The translations under genes were made by a program, and so were the position numbers. A stretch of DNA of 64,000 nt from Centrapalus pauciflorus (lineage: Eukaryota > Streptophyta > Magnoliopsida > Asterales > Asteraceae): assembly GCA_020465985.1 (NCBI GenBank), contig JAANYP010000811.1:1096001-1160000 (forward strand), in the 5' to 3' direction. This document shows positions 24,131 to 34,667 of the stretch, in pieces; position 1 is the first letter of the stretch; each line of letters starts with the position of its first letter. Below the pieces are notes generated by a model. That model was not told where the DNA came from. It did not search any database and saw only the letters and a program-made list of their open reading frames with translations.

Positions 24131-24553
24131 ATTCAGTTTAATTCGAGTTTTACCAGAATTTCAATTTTATAATGTCTAGATTTTCAAATTTTTCATCAAA
24201 AATGTATAAATTGACCCCAAATTGTAATCGAAGGTGTGTTTTTCACTTACAAACACTTTTTGTGAAACCACTTTGACTTCAGATCAAAATACTTGTTTTT
24301 ATCAAGAACAGTCAAGAACACAACACTTTTTCAAAAATCCGTAAAATCAAAAGAACTTTTTGTGTGTTGTGAATTACAGTTTGAGATTATAATCAATTTG
24401 TTCCTCTTTTAAAAACAAACCTTCGATCCAATATCTACACTCAAACAATCACTGAATAAAAACGCCTAAGGGTTAGTCTGAATTTTCAACATTCCGATGA
24501 AACAGTGGTTCGAAAAAAAAAAATTTCAAAATCAATCAAAAATTGCCATTTCA

Positions 24554-24564
24554 GGCTCTGATAC
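24554..24564 (-). other. Primer binding site of element B
   Basis: The - strand reads GTATCAGAGCC immediately after the LTR end. It matches the initiator-methionine tRNA complement (TGGTATCAGAGC) except for the first bases. Confidence 0.7.
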
Positions 24565-24919
24565 TGTTGTAATGAATTCCCAGCAGTAATCAGTACACAT
24601 GAATATGATTTCAACAATATTCTATGCAAAAAGAATAATAATACTCAATGATTGCAAGGAATAATGAAGAACAAATGTCAGAGAGAAAAGGTAAAAAGCG
24701 GCGGCTGCAATATTCAGGAAATTCGTGTGTGTGGGAAACCCTAGGCGGGGTTTCCGTTACATCATTTATTTCACTTTCAATGAATTACAAACTAGTCCCT
24801 TGACTTCTAAAACAAAGGAGAATTACACATAAAGGAAAGACTAGAAATAAATTTCATGAAAATAAAGTAAATAATTATTACAAAATAAATTCCACAGGAT
24901 CGAAATTTAATATCCAACA
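24565..24919 (-). repeat. LTR shared by elements C (3' LTR) and B (5' LTR)
   Basis: On the - strand the LTR runs from TGTTGGATATTAAA (24919) to TTACAACA (24565), 355 bp. A polypurine tract of element C abuts its start, and a tRNA-Met primer site followed by the gag leader of element B abuts its end. It is therefore both a 3' LTR and a 5' LTR, as expected in a tandem or recombinant arrangement. Confidence 0.75.
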
Positions 24920-24930
24920 ATCTCCCCCAT
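24920..24930 (-). other. Polypurine tract of element C
   Basis: The - strand reads ATGGGGGAGAT directly before TGTTGG of the LTR. Confidence 0.85.
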
Positions 24931-24957
24931 TTTCGATCATTGTGGACGATGACAGGC

Positions 24958-27900
24958 TTATTCTACATGTTCCCTGAGGCCAAGGACGACTTCAAATCGT
25001 CGAGTCACTTGCCTAAGATGTAGCCTGTCATTCAGAAGTTCAATGGCGCAGAGCATGTCATGTATTTCTTTTGGTTTTCTTTTAAGTTCAGGGATTGTCT
25101 GAGCATCATTTTCTTGTAGTCGGTTATTAAGCTCGGCTCTGACTAATCTGATTGTACCATCTGAATATCAAGGCAAGTCTTCTATGCGCATGAACCTTTT
25201 ATGTCCATTCTTGTTCAGAAATATGATTCCATGCTATCCCCTCATCAAAACTTTGTAAGCCGGAAAGTGGTCTAAGAGAAAGATATCTTGCTCTGGGGCT
25301 TTTAGACCAACTTTCACCATGAATCTCTCTATCACCATTTGAAAATCTTTTAAGCACATAATGATGGAGCGACGATTCATGCTTTTAGTCAGGGCGGCAA
25401 CAGTATTGACATGAGTTAATCATTTCTTGATTCTGTTCTTTAGCTTGTTGTGCAGAAACTCAATGGCGTTGATGTTTACGAAATCCAGGTCATTTTCATG
25501 CAATAACTGTACAGTACCATCTTCTCGGAGTACTTCAAAAGCAGGAGTGAACACTAGAGCTCTTTTGTACATATGGATGTTGTTTATCTTCACAATCTTT
25601 GATTTTGACCAGTACTCTTCCTTTAGCCTTTTGTCTTTGAGCATCATTTGGTTGTATTCAGCTTGTTCAGCTCTGGATGCATCAATTATAACCTTTAAAA
25701 GACGTCTGCTGAATGACCTGGGTTTCTTCCTGAATACCATCTTGAATCTGTCTTCAAGAAAGGGACTCTGAAATTCCTCAGCAGAGAATTTTCACAAAAA
25801 AATATTTTAAGCCTTGGACCGGAGGTTCTTCTAGCTCTGCTAGAGGAGCTTCAAGCAATTTCAAAATCCGACCCCTCCAGTCCTGCCTTAACTCTTCTTT
25901 CATCTCTTCGGATGGAGACTGCACGCCGCCCTTTGAATACCAATGAACCCATTCTAGATCATTTTCATCGTGCCTTGGAGTTACTTCAGGTCTATTATCA
26001 AAGCAGTCCACGGTTCTTGGACCAGAAGACTCGGCTGATTGGGTTGGAAGGGTTGATTTGGCTGGTGGAATATCTTGGACTGTTGGGGTAATTTGGACTG
26101 GTGGGGTTTCTTTGGGAGTAGGGGAGGTAGCTTGGATAGAAGACATGATTTCTTGTTGAGGCACATGGGGTGGGGAATTTAAGAATTCAAAAGATGATGA
26201 TGATTTTTGTGGAGACTCAAGTTCAAGCTTGGGGGTAATCGGAGGACAGTCTTGGTCAGTATCAGAGTCAATATCAGACACTAATATGACTACAACCTTT
26301 TCAACAATAGGATCAACTCCACCATTGCTGAAAGTGGATCTAATGGGGTGGGGCCTTAAAAAATAAGATCATCTTCCACCATTTCCTGAGCCTCTGAGCT
26401 CTTTTCCCCAAACCCTTGTTCTGTTCCCTCTGCTTCTGCTCCCCCTACGTTAAACATCTCGCCCTCAGACTGAACCCTTTGGCGTTTCTCCCCCTTATGG
26501 CGATCAGAGTCGTCCTGATCGTCATGTTTTCTTTTAAGGGATTTAGCCTGAGGACGGCATTGAAGTTCAATGACCGCTGATTCTAGGCGGTCCATACGAC
26601 CATTCAGCTACTCCTGGACTTGAAGGATTAGGTGAGTAAGGTTGTCCATTTTCTCGGAGAGCTTGGCTATCTGTGATTGGACTAAAAGGGTACCTGGTGG
26701 CGGTTGTTCCTTAGAGGCAACACCCTTACCCTTGATAAATGATAACAGGGCGGTGTATCGCTCCTCGGAAGCTTCCTTATGGGCGTCTAGGTTAGCCCGG
26801 GTAACACAACCAGCAACACGTAAAGTCGCTGTAAACATCTCGAGAGAAATCTCGGGATGGCCTAATGTTGATGGCGTTTGTTGGTCAACACCAGCTCTTC
26901 CTACCATCATCTCTGGCTCCTCTATGGGAAGCTCAGATCCGGAAGTTTGCGGAGCCACCACGAAGGCGGCTTGGTTAGTAATGGACACCACGAAGGCGTC
27001 GTGCATTATGTGTGGGGGTGTGGTGTGAGCTGTGGGCAAAAGAACGGTGGCACCAGGGGAGACAGGTGACCTGCTTTAACACCACCTCTCTCCGAGTGAG
27101 AGGGTGATGGTGTATGTGAAGACCCCCCGTGGAATGAAACATTTCCCGTTGAGGGGAATTTGAGTGGATGGTTGGGGTAAGTTCGACCACGGGACTAGTG
27201 GTCTTATCGTGGGTAGTCCGGCTGATAGGGCTTAGAACACCCTCAGATGCAGCACCCTCATCCCTCAATTGGACAGAGACAGTCCGTTCTGAGTCGACCG
27301 CCTGTTCCTGCTCAACCTCAACTCCCTCCCTCACAGCAGACATCTCCCGCTCACTTGTACCCAGAGTATTTTCAATTACCGCCTCAACTCCCTCTATCTC
27401 ACTCAAACGCTCCTCTCCTTCGGACTGGTTAAACTCATTCGGATTTGACTGAGCCTCATCTGGATAAATTGCCCTGAGGTAGTCCCTTACCCTTTCCGTT
27501 TTAACTGCTAGATGAAGCAGCGATAACGGAATATCCATTACCGCAACATTGGCAGTGGCCGTTGTGATCTTGATTCGTTGAATGGAGGCCGTGAAGTAGA
27601 CATCAGCCTTAGGACATTCATGTATTTCATCGTCCAGATCCATGGCATATTGTATGATGAGTTGTAGGAACCTTTGGAATGGGATGTATTTGCGTCCTCT
27701 TCTAGTTCGTTTCTCTAGAACCGCTCTCTTTAATTCTTCGAAGATGAATGCCGCATAATCATAATGACGATCGTATATAAAGGCGGTAAACATCGCAAGT
27801 ACTTGAATAGATGCAGAGTCATGTCCTGAATGTTTGCTTGTGAAGTACTTGTTGATGATGTCAACCAGCACTCTCCAGTGAGATTGGAGGTGCTTTGTCC

Positions 27901-28250
27901 GGAATTCTGATGGCCTGGTGAGTTGGCCATCATATCCTAAGGTCAGGATTTCTTCGAGAGTTTGAATTGGAGAAGGAATGGGGGCAAAGGCATATTTAGA
28001 GACAAAGTGGTTTTCGGAGGGTAGCTAGAGATTATGGCATATGGCTTCTTGGGTGACTTTGATGGGAACGGAGTCGAGTTTTGTGGTGAAGTGAGGTTCG
28101 ACATCAGAGATGAAAGTTAGGTGAAGCCAAAACTGTTGGAGGTAAATGGTAGGTACAAAAATGGCGGTGGTTAGGGCGTAGAAAATGAGCCGAATTTCTG
28201 GTGGGATAGAAATTCAGATGAAAAGATGCATAAAAAACTAAGTACGAAAA
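24958..28250 (-). pseudogene. Extra (env-like) ORF of element C, degraded
   Basis: The reading begins before 28200 with a segment reading TIYLQQFWLHLTF, has a stop near 28029, then continues open from 27871 (HYDYAAFIFEELKRAV, KYIPFQRFLQ), the same N-terminal domain as in B. A frameshift near 27000 leads to a segment with a likely helical part (27039-26356, stop at 26608). Further shifts lie near 26320 and 25760. The last part (25740 to the TAA at 24958) has in-frame stops at 25420 and near 25240 and contains NGHKRFMRIEDL and YSDGTIRLVR, matching the C-terminal domain of the B ORF. The middle is Pro/Thr/Ser rich. No membrane segment is evident. Confidence 0.65.
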
Positions 28251-29534
28251 TAAATATGGGTGAACCGAAATTCAAATGGGGACCGAATTTGGATGGTTCG
28301 AATTCTGGTGATTGTTAAAATGGTAAATACTTAGAAAAAATAAACATGAAAGGAAAATTCAGATAAGAAACCGAATTCGGATGGACCGAGATAAGGACTT
28401 AGTTGGATTAAATATACAATTGATATTATATGAGTCCATTCAAATTTCGGATGGTCCGAAATTCGGTTGAAACGTATAAAATACTTGTATATTTTCTAAG
28501 TGTTGTCTACTAATCCGAAATTCGGATGGGTCCGAAGTTCAGATGGGTCCATAAATGTGAACATTCAAAACTGAAAAATTTCCTAAGTGGGGCTCATCCG
28601 AATTTCGGATGGTCCGAATTGAAGACTTAGTCAAATTTTAGCAGTTAATGAGTTCATGCACATGTAACGTGAACAATTTTAAAAAGGCTTAAAAATGCAT
28701 GAAAATGCAGATCCTAATGCAAAAACAAGTAATGAACATTTTATATAACTACACTATGTTAAAATGAACAGATTAAACTACCTAAGAGTACAAAAAACCA
28801 AATAGAAAAACCCTTACAATTTTGAAAATTAAAAACATAAAATAAGTTGTTACAACCGAAAATAAAAGAATAAAATGATTACCTCGGAGTGACTAAGCAG
28901 AAAAATGCAAGAAACAGGAAGAAAAATGGATGAAAATGAAGCTTTTGAGTTTGAAATTTGTTTGATAATGGCGGTTGTTTGTGTGTGCAGTTCGTCGGAG
29001 AGGAGAGGAGGAAAAAGAAAGCTTAGGGAAGAAGAAAAGAAGGGAACCCACCTATTTATTTAGGCGGGTCGGGTAGTTTTAGGAAATAAAAGTATACTAA
29101 GACACTAAATTAACAAGCTAGATAAAATTAAACATTAAAATCTTTTTGTGTTTTTCTTAAGGATTACTTAACATAATTTTAAAACTAAAACAACATAAGA
29201 CTTAAAAGTTTAGAAAAATAAAAACTAAGATGAACATAATCTAACATCCTGAAAATATTCCCCTCAATTAAACACATCCTTTATGATCTAGATTCTAGAA
29301 CCTTTAAACCTTTGAGATACAGACAAACCTGGAAAAATTAGCGTCCCACTCATTTATGAACAATTCACATCGCAAATTTCAGAACCATTAATCATTAAAT
29401 ATATACATAGATAAAGAAGTATTGAACATAATTTTGTAACACAGCCTTTAAATTTAAATAACAGATATTTTTTAAATAAAGGAATTTCAAACTCGTATGT
29501 TTGAAATGGAATTATTTAAGAAAATGTCTGAAAT
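28251..29534 (-). repeat. pol/env-like spacer of element C with CCGAA/TTCGG repeats
   Basis: From 28260 to 28640 the words CCGAATT, TTCGGATGG and GGTCCGAA recur about every 20-40 bp, many as the palindrome-like CCGAAATTCGG. This is analogous to the ACTCGA fields of B, D and E but with a different core. The rest (28640-29534) is AT rich with one weak polypurine run on the - strand near 29260. No gene is seen. Confidence 0.6.
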
Positions 29535-32500
29535 TTAACTAGAAGGTGCATTCAACATGCCGATATGTAATACTAAAAACTGAAAACGAGGTTCGTCTAA
29601 AGCTTTAGTAAAAATATCAGCGAGTTGATATTCTGTGCCTACAAAATACAATTCAATTGTTCCCTTTTCTACGTGATCTTTAATGAAATGATATCTGATA
29701 TCTATGTGTTTTGTTCGTGAGTGCTGCACGGGATTGCAAGAAATAGCAATCGCACTTCTAGAATGACAATATATTGGGATATTGGTGAGCGAGAACCCAT
29801 AATCACGTAACTGTGTTCTCATCCACAGCATTTGAGAGCAACAGCTTGCGGCTGCAACATACTCAGCTTCGCCTGTGGATGTTGAAACACGATTCTGCTT
29901 TTTGGATGACCAACTCACCGGTCTGTCTCTCAAAAATTGTATTCCGCCTGATGTGCTTTTCCTATCGACTCTACAACCTGCAAAATCAACATCTAAAAAG
30001 GCTGTAAGATCAAAGTTGGTTCCCTTTGGATACCAGAGACCAAGATCGGGTGTACCCTTAAGATAATGAAATTTGCGTTTTACCGCAGTTAGGTGTGATT
30101 CTTTTGGGTCGGCCTGAAAATGAGCACAAAGACATGTTGAAAACATTATATCTGGTCTACTAGCCATAAGATACAGTAAGGATCCAATCATTCCTCTGTA
30201 AGTTGTATTGTCGGCACTTTCCCGGCAGGATCAGTGTCTAACTTACAGTTTTGAAGCCATGGGAGTTGCGATACTCGTGCAAGAGTCTAACTTATACTTC
30301 TTAAGAATGTCAAGAGAATATTTCGACTGGTTCACAAAAATCCCATTTTCAAGTTGTTTGACTTGTAATCCGAGGAAAAAATTCATTTCCCCCATCATAC
30401 TCATCTCGAACCAGGAGTCCATTTGGGATGAGAAATCCTTACAGAAATTACTGTCAGTAGATTCAAATATAATATCGTCGACATATATTTGGACTAGCAT
30501 TATGTGCTTGCCTTCCATTTTAGTGAACAGTGTTGTGTCCACCACACCTTTGCTGAAACCAGCTGAGATAAGAAAGTTCGAAAGACTGTCATACCATGTT
30601 CGAGGTGCTTGTTTCAAACCATAGAGGGCTTTGTCTAGCACATAAACATGGTCTGGTTTATGTGCATCAACAAATCCTTGTGGTTGTTCAACGTACACCT
30701 CTTCGTTGAGTTCACTATTCAGGAAGGTTGTCTTGACGTCCATTTGGTACACTTTGAAATCTTTATGTGCCGCGTACGCCAAGAAGATTTTGATCGCTTC
30801 TATCTGTGCAACTGCAGCGAAGGTCTCGTCATAATCTATGTCTTCTTGCTGTCGGTAGCCTTTGGCGAGAAGTCTTGCTTTATTCCTTATGACGATGTCG
30901 TTTTCATCTCGTTTGTTCTTAAAAATCCACTTTGTTTCGATTATGGTTCGATCTTTGGGTTTGGGAACTAACCACCATACTCTGAGTTGTTCAAACTGGT
31001 TGAGCTCTTCTTGCATTGCCACAATCCAGTTAGTCTTTCAAGGCTTCATCCACACGAGCAGGCTCTATCATACTAAGGAATGACGCAAAGAGACATTCAT
31101 TAGCAGATGCCCTTCGAGTTTGGACACCGGTAGAGAGATCGCCAATGATTTGTTCGGTTGGGTGACTTCGGGTCTATTTTGTCTCGTGTTGAAGGGGTGA
31201 GCGAGATGGAAGCTCAGTGGTGAGTGTGGAAATGGATGATGAGTCATGGTCGATGGTTTCAAATGAAGGTACCACTGGTTCCGGTTCGGGTTCAGCTTGA
31301 TCAGATACATGAATAATGTTTGGCATTATTTGTGAAGGCATTTCATGAGTAGATTCAACTTGAGAAGTATCAGTGGATGAAGTGGATGGAGGAGGATATA
31401 AAGTGGTAGGTGAATCATATGGACTTTGTTGCGCAGTTGAATCGTTGGATGTGTTAACTATAGAAAAAGAAACATTAGAAGTATTAGCACTAGAACCAAA
31501 AAATTCCAAGTAAAACGGATCAAATTAATTAATAATCAGAAGGAGTAAAAGAGGTAAATTGAGAAGAGTCTCCAGGCATTGGCGTAATGCGTGGTCCTGA
31601 TTAGTCAACTTGGGTGCCAGTTCAGCCATTTCATCAAATGTGACATGCACACTCTTATTGACTTTTCTGGCGCGAGTGTTGTACGTGCGATATGCCTTCG
31701 AGTTGGATGAATATCCAATGAACATCGCTTCATCCGCCTTCTCGTTGAATTTCCCGAGGTTGTCCTTGTCATTAAGCACGTAGCACCTGCAACCAAATAC
31801 ACGTAAGTACTTGATAAAATGAACTTTATTCAGAAAGAGTTGGTATGGAGTTTTATTGAAGCGCTTATGGATTATGGAGCGCATCTGCGTGTAGCAAGCC
31901 GTTGACACGGCTTCGGCCCACAAGAACGGAGGTAGCTTTTAATATGTCAGCATTGTGCGAGCAGCTTCCACAAGGGTACGGTTACGCCTTTCCACGACTC
32001 CATTTTGTTGAGGTGTTCTAGCAGCAGAAAACTGATGATGAATACCCTTGGATCGAAGGAAGCTCTCTACTACCGAGATCTTGAATTCCATGTCGTTGTC
32101 AGATCGGATTGATTGAACAGACAGCTATTGTTGGGTTTCAACACTCTTAATAAAATCTATGATCTCTTGAGTTGTCTCATCCTTGGATCGCAAGAACTTA
32201 ACCCAGTATATCACGAATAGTCATCAACGATAACCGATACGTATCGCTTCTCATTTATGCTTTGTGTTCGCATGGGGCCGCGTTAATCCATGTGAAGTAA
32301 CTCCAACACTCTCTTTAAAGATGGTTCGGGTTTTGTCTTGTGAGATGATCTTTTCATTTTTCCTTTCTCACATGCTCCACATAGATGATCCTTTTCATAT
32401 CTTAATTCGGGAAGTCCTTTCACCAGTTGTTTCGACGCCAGCTTGTTTATATTTTCGACGTTCAGGTGGGATAACCTCCGGCTCCATAACCAAGAGTCTT

Positions 32501-32890
32501 TTGAAGAGGCTTTTGATAAAAGGCAGATGCTATCCTTAACCATAAGCTTGGCAACATCTATGGTGTAAAGGTTAGAGCTTCGGGAATCGGAAAAGATTTC
32601 TTTTCCATCCATACTCTTAACACTACAGTTCTTAGACCTAAATGTAACCTCTAGTCCTTTATCGCAAAGTTGTCCTATGCTAAACAGATTATAAGATAAT
32701 CCCTCAACATTGTCAACATCCTTGATAACTAGATTATTCAAGACTAAATCCCCGTATCCTTTTATATGAGCATGATTATTGTTCCCGAATTTGACTGCCC
32801 CACAATACTGTTCTACTATGTTGGAGGACAACTCTCTCCTCCCAGTCATATGATTAGAGAAACCCGAATCCATATACCAGATGGATTTTG
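29535..32890 (-). pseudogene. pol: pol of element C, degraded
   Basis: Protease begins right after an acceptor-like TTTATTTCCAG (exon from 32891) and reads AKSIWYMDSGFSNHM; the usual DSGCS is DSGFS. Integrase follows with WSRRLSHLN, CGACEKGK and ELLHMD, then a TAA at 32283-32285. Further stops and frameshifts lie between 32280 and 31925. The integrase C-terminal part (31923-31525) has FGCRCYVLNDKDNLG. RT runs from 31022 to 30243 with YVDD at 30474-30485, [10 protein letters not shown] and [17 protein letters not shown]. RNase H (30191-29535) has MIGSLLYLMASRPDIMF, RKSTSGGIQFL, GEAEYVAAASCCSQ and [13 protein letters not shown]. Confidence 0.85.
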
Positions 32891-33613
32891 CCTGGAAATA
32901 AAGAATGCATACAATGAAAACCTATAGGCATTAAACAAATCCATCTTAAATTAACATGCAAACCGTGTTCTGAACCGAGATGTTCTAGAAAACATGATGA
33001 TTTTAGACCGGGTCCTGAGCTGAGTGCACGGAAACCAAACATGTCGGTTTAAGCATAACCGACAAGCAGAAGAATGGGTCCTAGTCTATGATAACTAGAA
33101 GACAATTCAATGAAGTGCGGGTCTTGATCTGAAGTAACCAAGAACCATCTGCATTAAAATCACACAACTTTGGGTACCAATCTTAGGATGGGTCCTTTTG
33201 GGTTAGGTGTTCTAGGAGAATATGGCACGTGTACAGTCTTAGGAACCCATTTAGCAGTTATGTGTGGACTGAATGCAGAGCCTTTTGGAATCCATTTATG
33301 TTTGGATTTAACAGGCTTTGAAACCTTAGGCGATGCAATTGCCTTCGATTTTGGACTTTTTGAAACTTGTTTAACATTTGCTTTTGGTTTGGGCCTAAGC
33401 AAAGTACAAGTCTCAGTTTTTGTGGTGGCCGATGATGCAGTATTTTTTATTTTATTTTTCCGAATTCTTTTAACTAGATAAGGCACAAAAGCATTCATTT
33501 CAGGTACTTGACGTCTAAAACGAGTTGGACATAATTTAAACAAGTCACCAAACGAATACTTTAAACAAGGAACAGAATCCAAATACATCATTACAAACAT
33601 TTTTTTCTGAGAT
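32891..33613 (-). pseudogene. gag: gag C-terminal fragment of element C plus gag-pol linker
   Basis: An open frame (33600 to 33160, open back to 33613) encodes a basic tail with KWIPKGS and KWVPKTV repeats, like the gag tail of B. It ends with a stop about 270 bp before protease. The stretch 33159-32892 has no consistent frame and ends in an acceptor-like sequence at 32892. The N-terminal part of gag is absent at the junction with the F LTR. Confidence 0.55.
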
Positions 33614-33962
33614 TACATGCAATCACTGATTTTACAAGACTCAGATGGACAGCTTGAATAAGAATAGCTTAGACACATGTACCGTTATATTCAAGCAGAC
33701 TTGCATGCATGAAAAACACACTTTAATGCACGATCTGATTTCACACTCTTGGATATCTCACAATCCTTAGAAGCTTCCTTTTATACTCAAAAGGAGAATC
33801 TCAGTGAAGATTCTTCATTGGACAGATGAGATAGTGGAAAGTCTTTCCAAAAAGACAAGACACCTTTCTGCACGTTCTGATAAAGCATATTTGTCTTCAC
33901 ATGGCAGAATCTTTGTCTTTTCCTTTTTGTCACTGTTGCATAAGGCTTTAACCAAAAGAGAA
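33614..33962 (-). repeat. Element F LTR, promoter-distal part (R/U5 side)
   Basis: This stretch is one half of an LTR split by element D; the other half is 61183-61691. A TATA box (GTATAAAAGG on the - strand) lies near 33780. The outer boundary is uncertain because no partner LTR is in the window; it lies somewhere around 33600-33650. The last five bases (33958-33962, gagaa) are one copy of the target site duplication made by D. Confidence 0.5.
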
Positions 33963-34626
33963 TGTAAGGTCTTGACTCTACGAAGATCTATCCTGACGCG
34001 ACACCGTCAACGAGTGCGGAATCCTCGTTAACAGCTTGACGGATATAACACTCACACGAAACACGGAGACTACCACGGCGTTGTACGATCACTAACGAAC
34101 GAACCTACGCGATGATTCTATCCGAAAACTCACTAATATTACTGATAAACTCGAGATCGCCCTTTTGCTTAATCTCACACGAATTCTGAAAAGTCTCCTA
34201 ATGGTTAGAGTTAATCCCTAATTATAGAGGCTCATTCGAGTTTGTCATCGGCCAAACTCGAATCAGGCCCAAGGCCCATTCGAGTTTGTTCCCTTGACAC
34301 TCTCGAATCTGCCTTATAGTGCACATTCGAATTTACCATAAATTCGAATGTCTTTTAATGATGAATTCGAATTTATTCTAAATTCGAATTTCACATATTA
34401 AACTTATATTTGAACTTATGTTTTAACTTATGGTTGAATTTATCTTTGAACTTTATGTTTGAACTGCTTGTAATACATTACATCAAGTTCGAACATACAA
34501 TCAATAACTATCAAACATATTAAACACATATATCAAACACTCGTTAATATTCAATACTTTGCAATATCACTTGAACCAAAATGCTAATACACTTAGACTG
34601 CTATCGTCACACAGGGTGTACCAACA
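33963..34626 (-). repeat. 3' LTR of element D (664 bp)
   Basis: On the - strand it runs from TGTTGGTACACC (34626) to CCTTACA (33963). The word CCTCTATAATTAGGG near 34218-34232 is conserved in all D/E/G LTRs and is the best TATA candidate. The U3 part has the words ATTCGAAT and TTCGAGTTT many times (34230-34390). The match to the split 5' LTR (47110-47152 plus 60555-61182) confirms both ends. Confidence 0.92.
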
Positions 34627-34637
34627 GACTCCCCCTT
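34627..34637 (-). other. Polypurine tract of element D
   Basis: The - strand reads AAGGGGGAGTC directly before the LTR. The tract lies in the loop of a hairpin whose 9-bp arms are 34600-34608 and 34638-34646 (GCTATCGTC / GACGATAGC). Confidence 0.85.
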
Positions 34638-34667
34638 GACGATAGCTTCTAATTATTTACATTTTGT

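Larger units (their letters stand above)
10863..24564 (-). mobile_element. Element B: Ty1/copia (SIRE-like) retrotransposon
   Basis: On the - strand the order is primer binding site (24554-24564), leader, gag, pol, extra ORF, polypurine tract and 3' LTR. The 5' LTR next to the primer site is 24565-24919, which also serves as the 3' LTR of element C. That 355-bp LTR shares only its first 12 bases with the LTR at the other end of B, so B is not a simple intact insertion. All ORFs are broken. Leader and pol-env spacer both carry the ACTCGA word repeat, which argues that 11200-24564 is one coherent element. Confidence 0.75.
24920..33613 (-). mobile_element. Element C: Ty1/copia (SIRE-like) retrotransposon, gag truncated
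   Basis: On the - strand a gag tail, pol, spacer, extra ORF and polypurine tract are followed by the LTR at 24565-24919. The 5' part of gag and the 5' LTR are missing because the LTR of element F abuts or interrupts it near 33600. The exact break is not resolved; the frame is open up to 33613. The pol is related to that of B but clearly a different subfamily. Confidence 0.75.
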
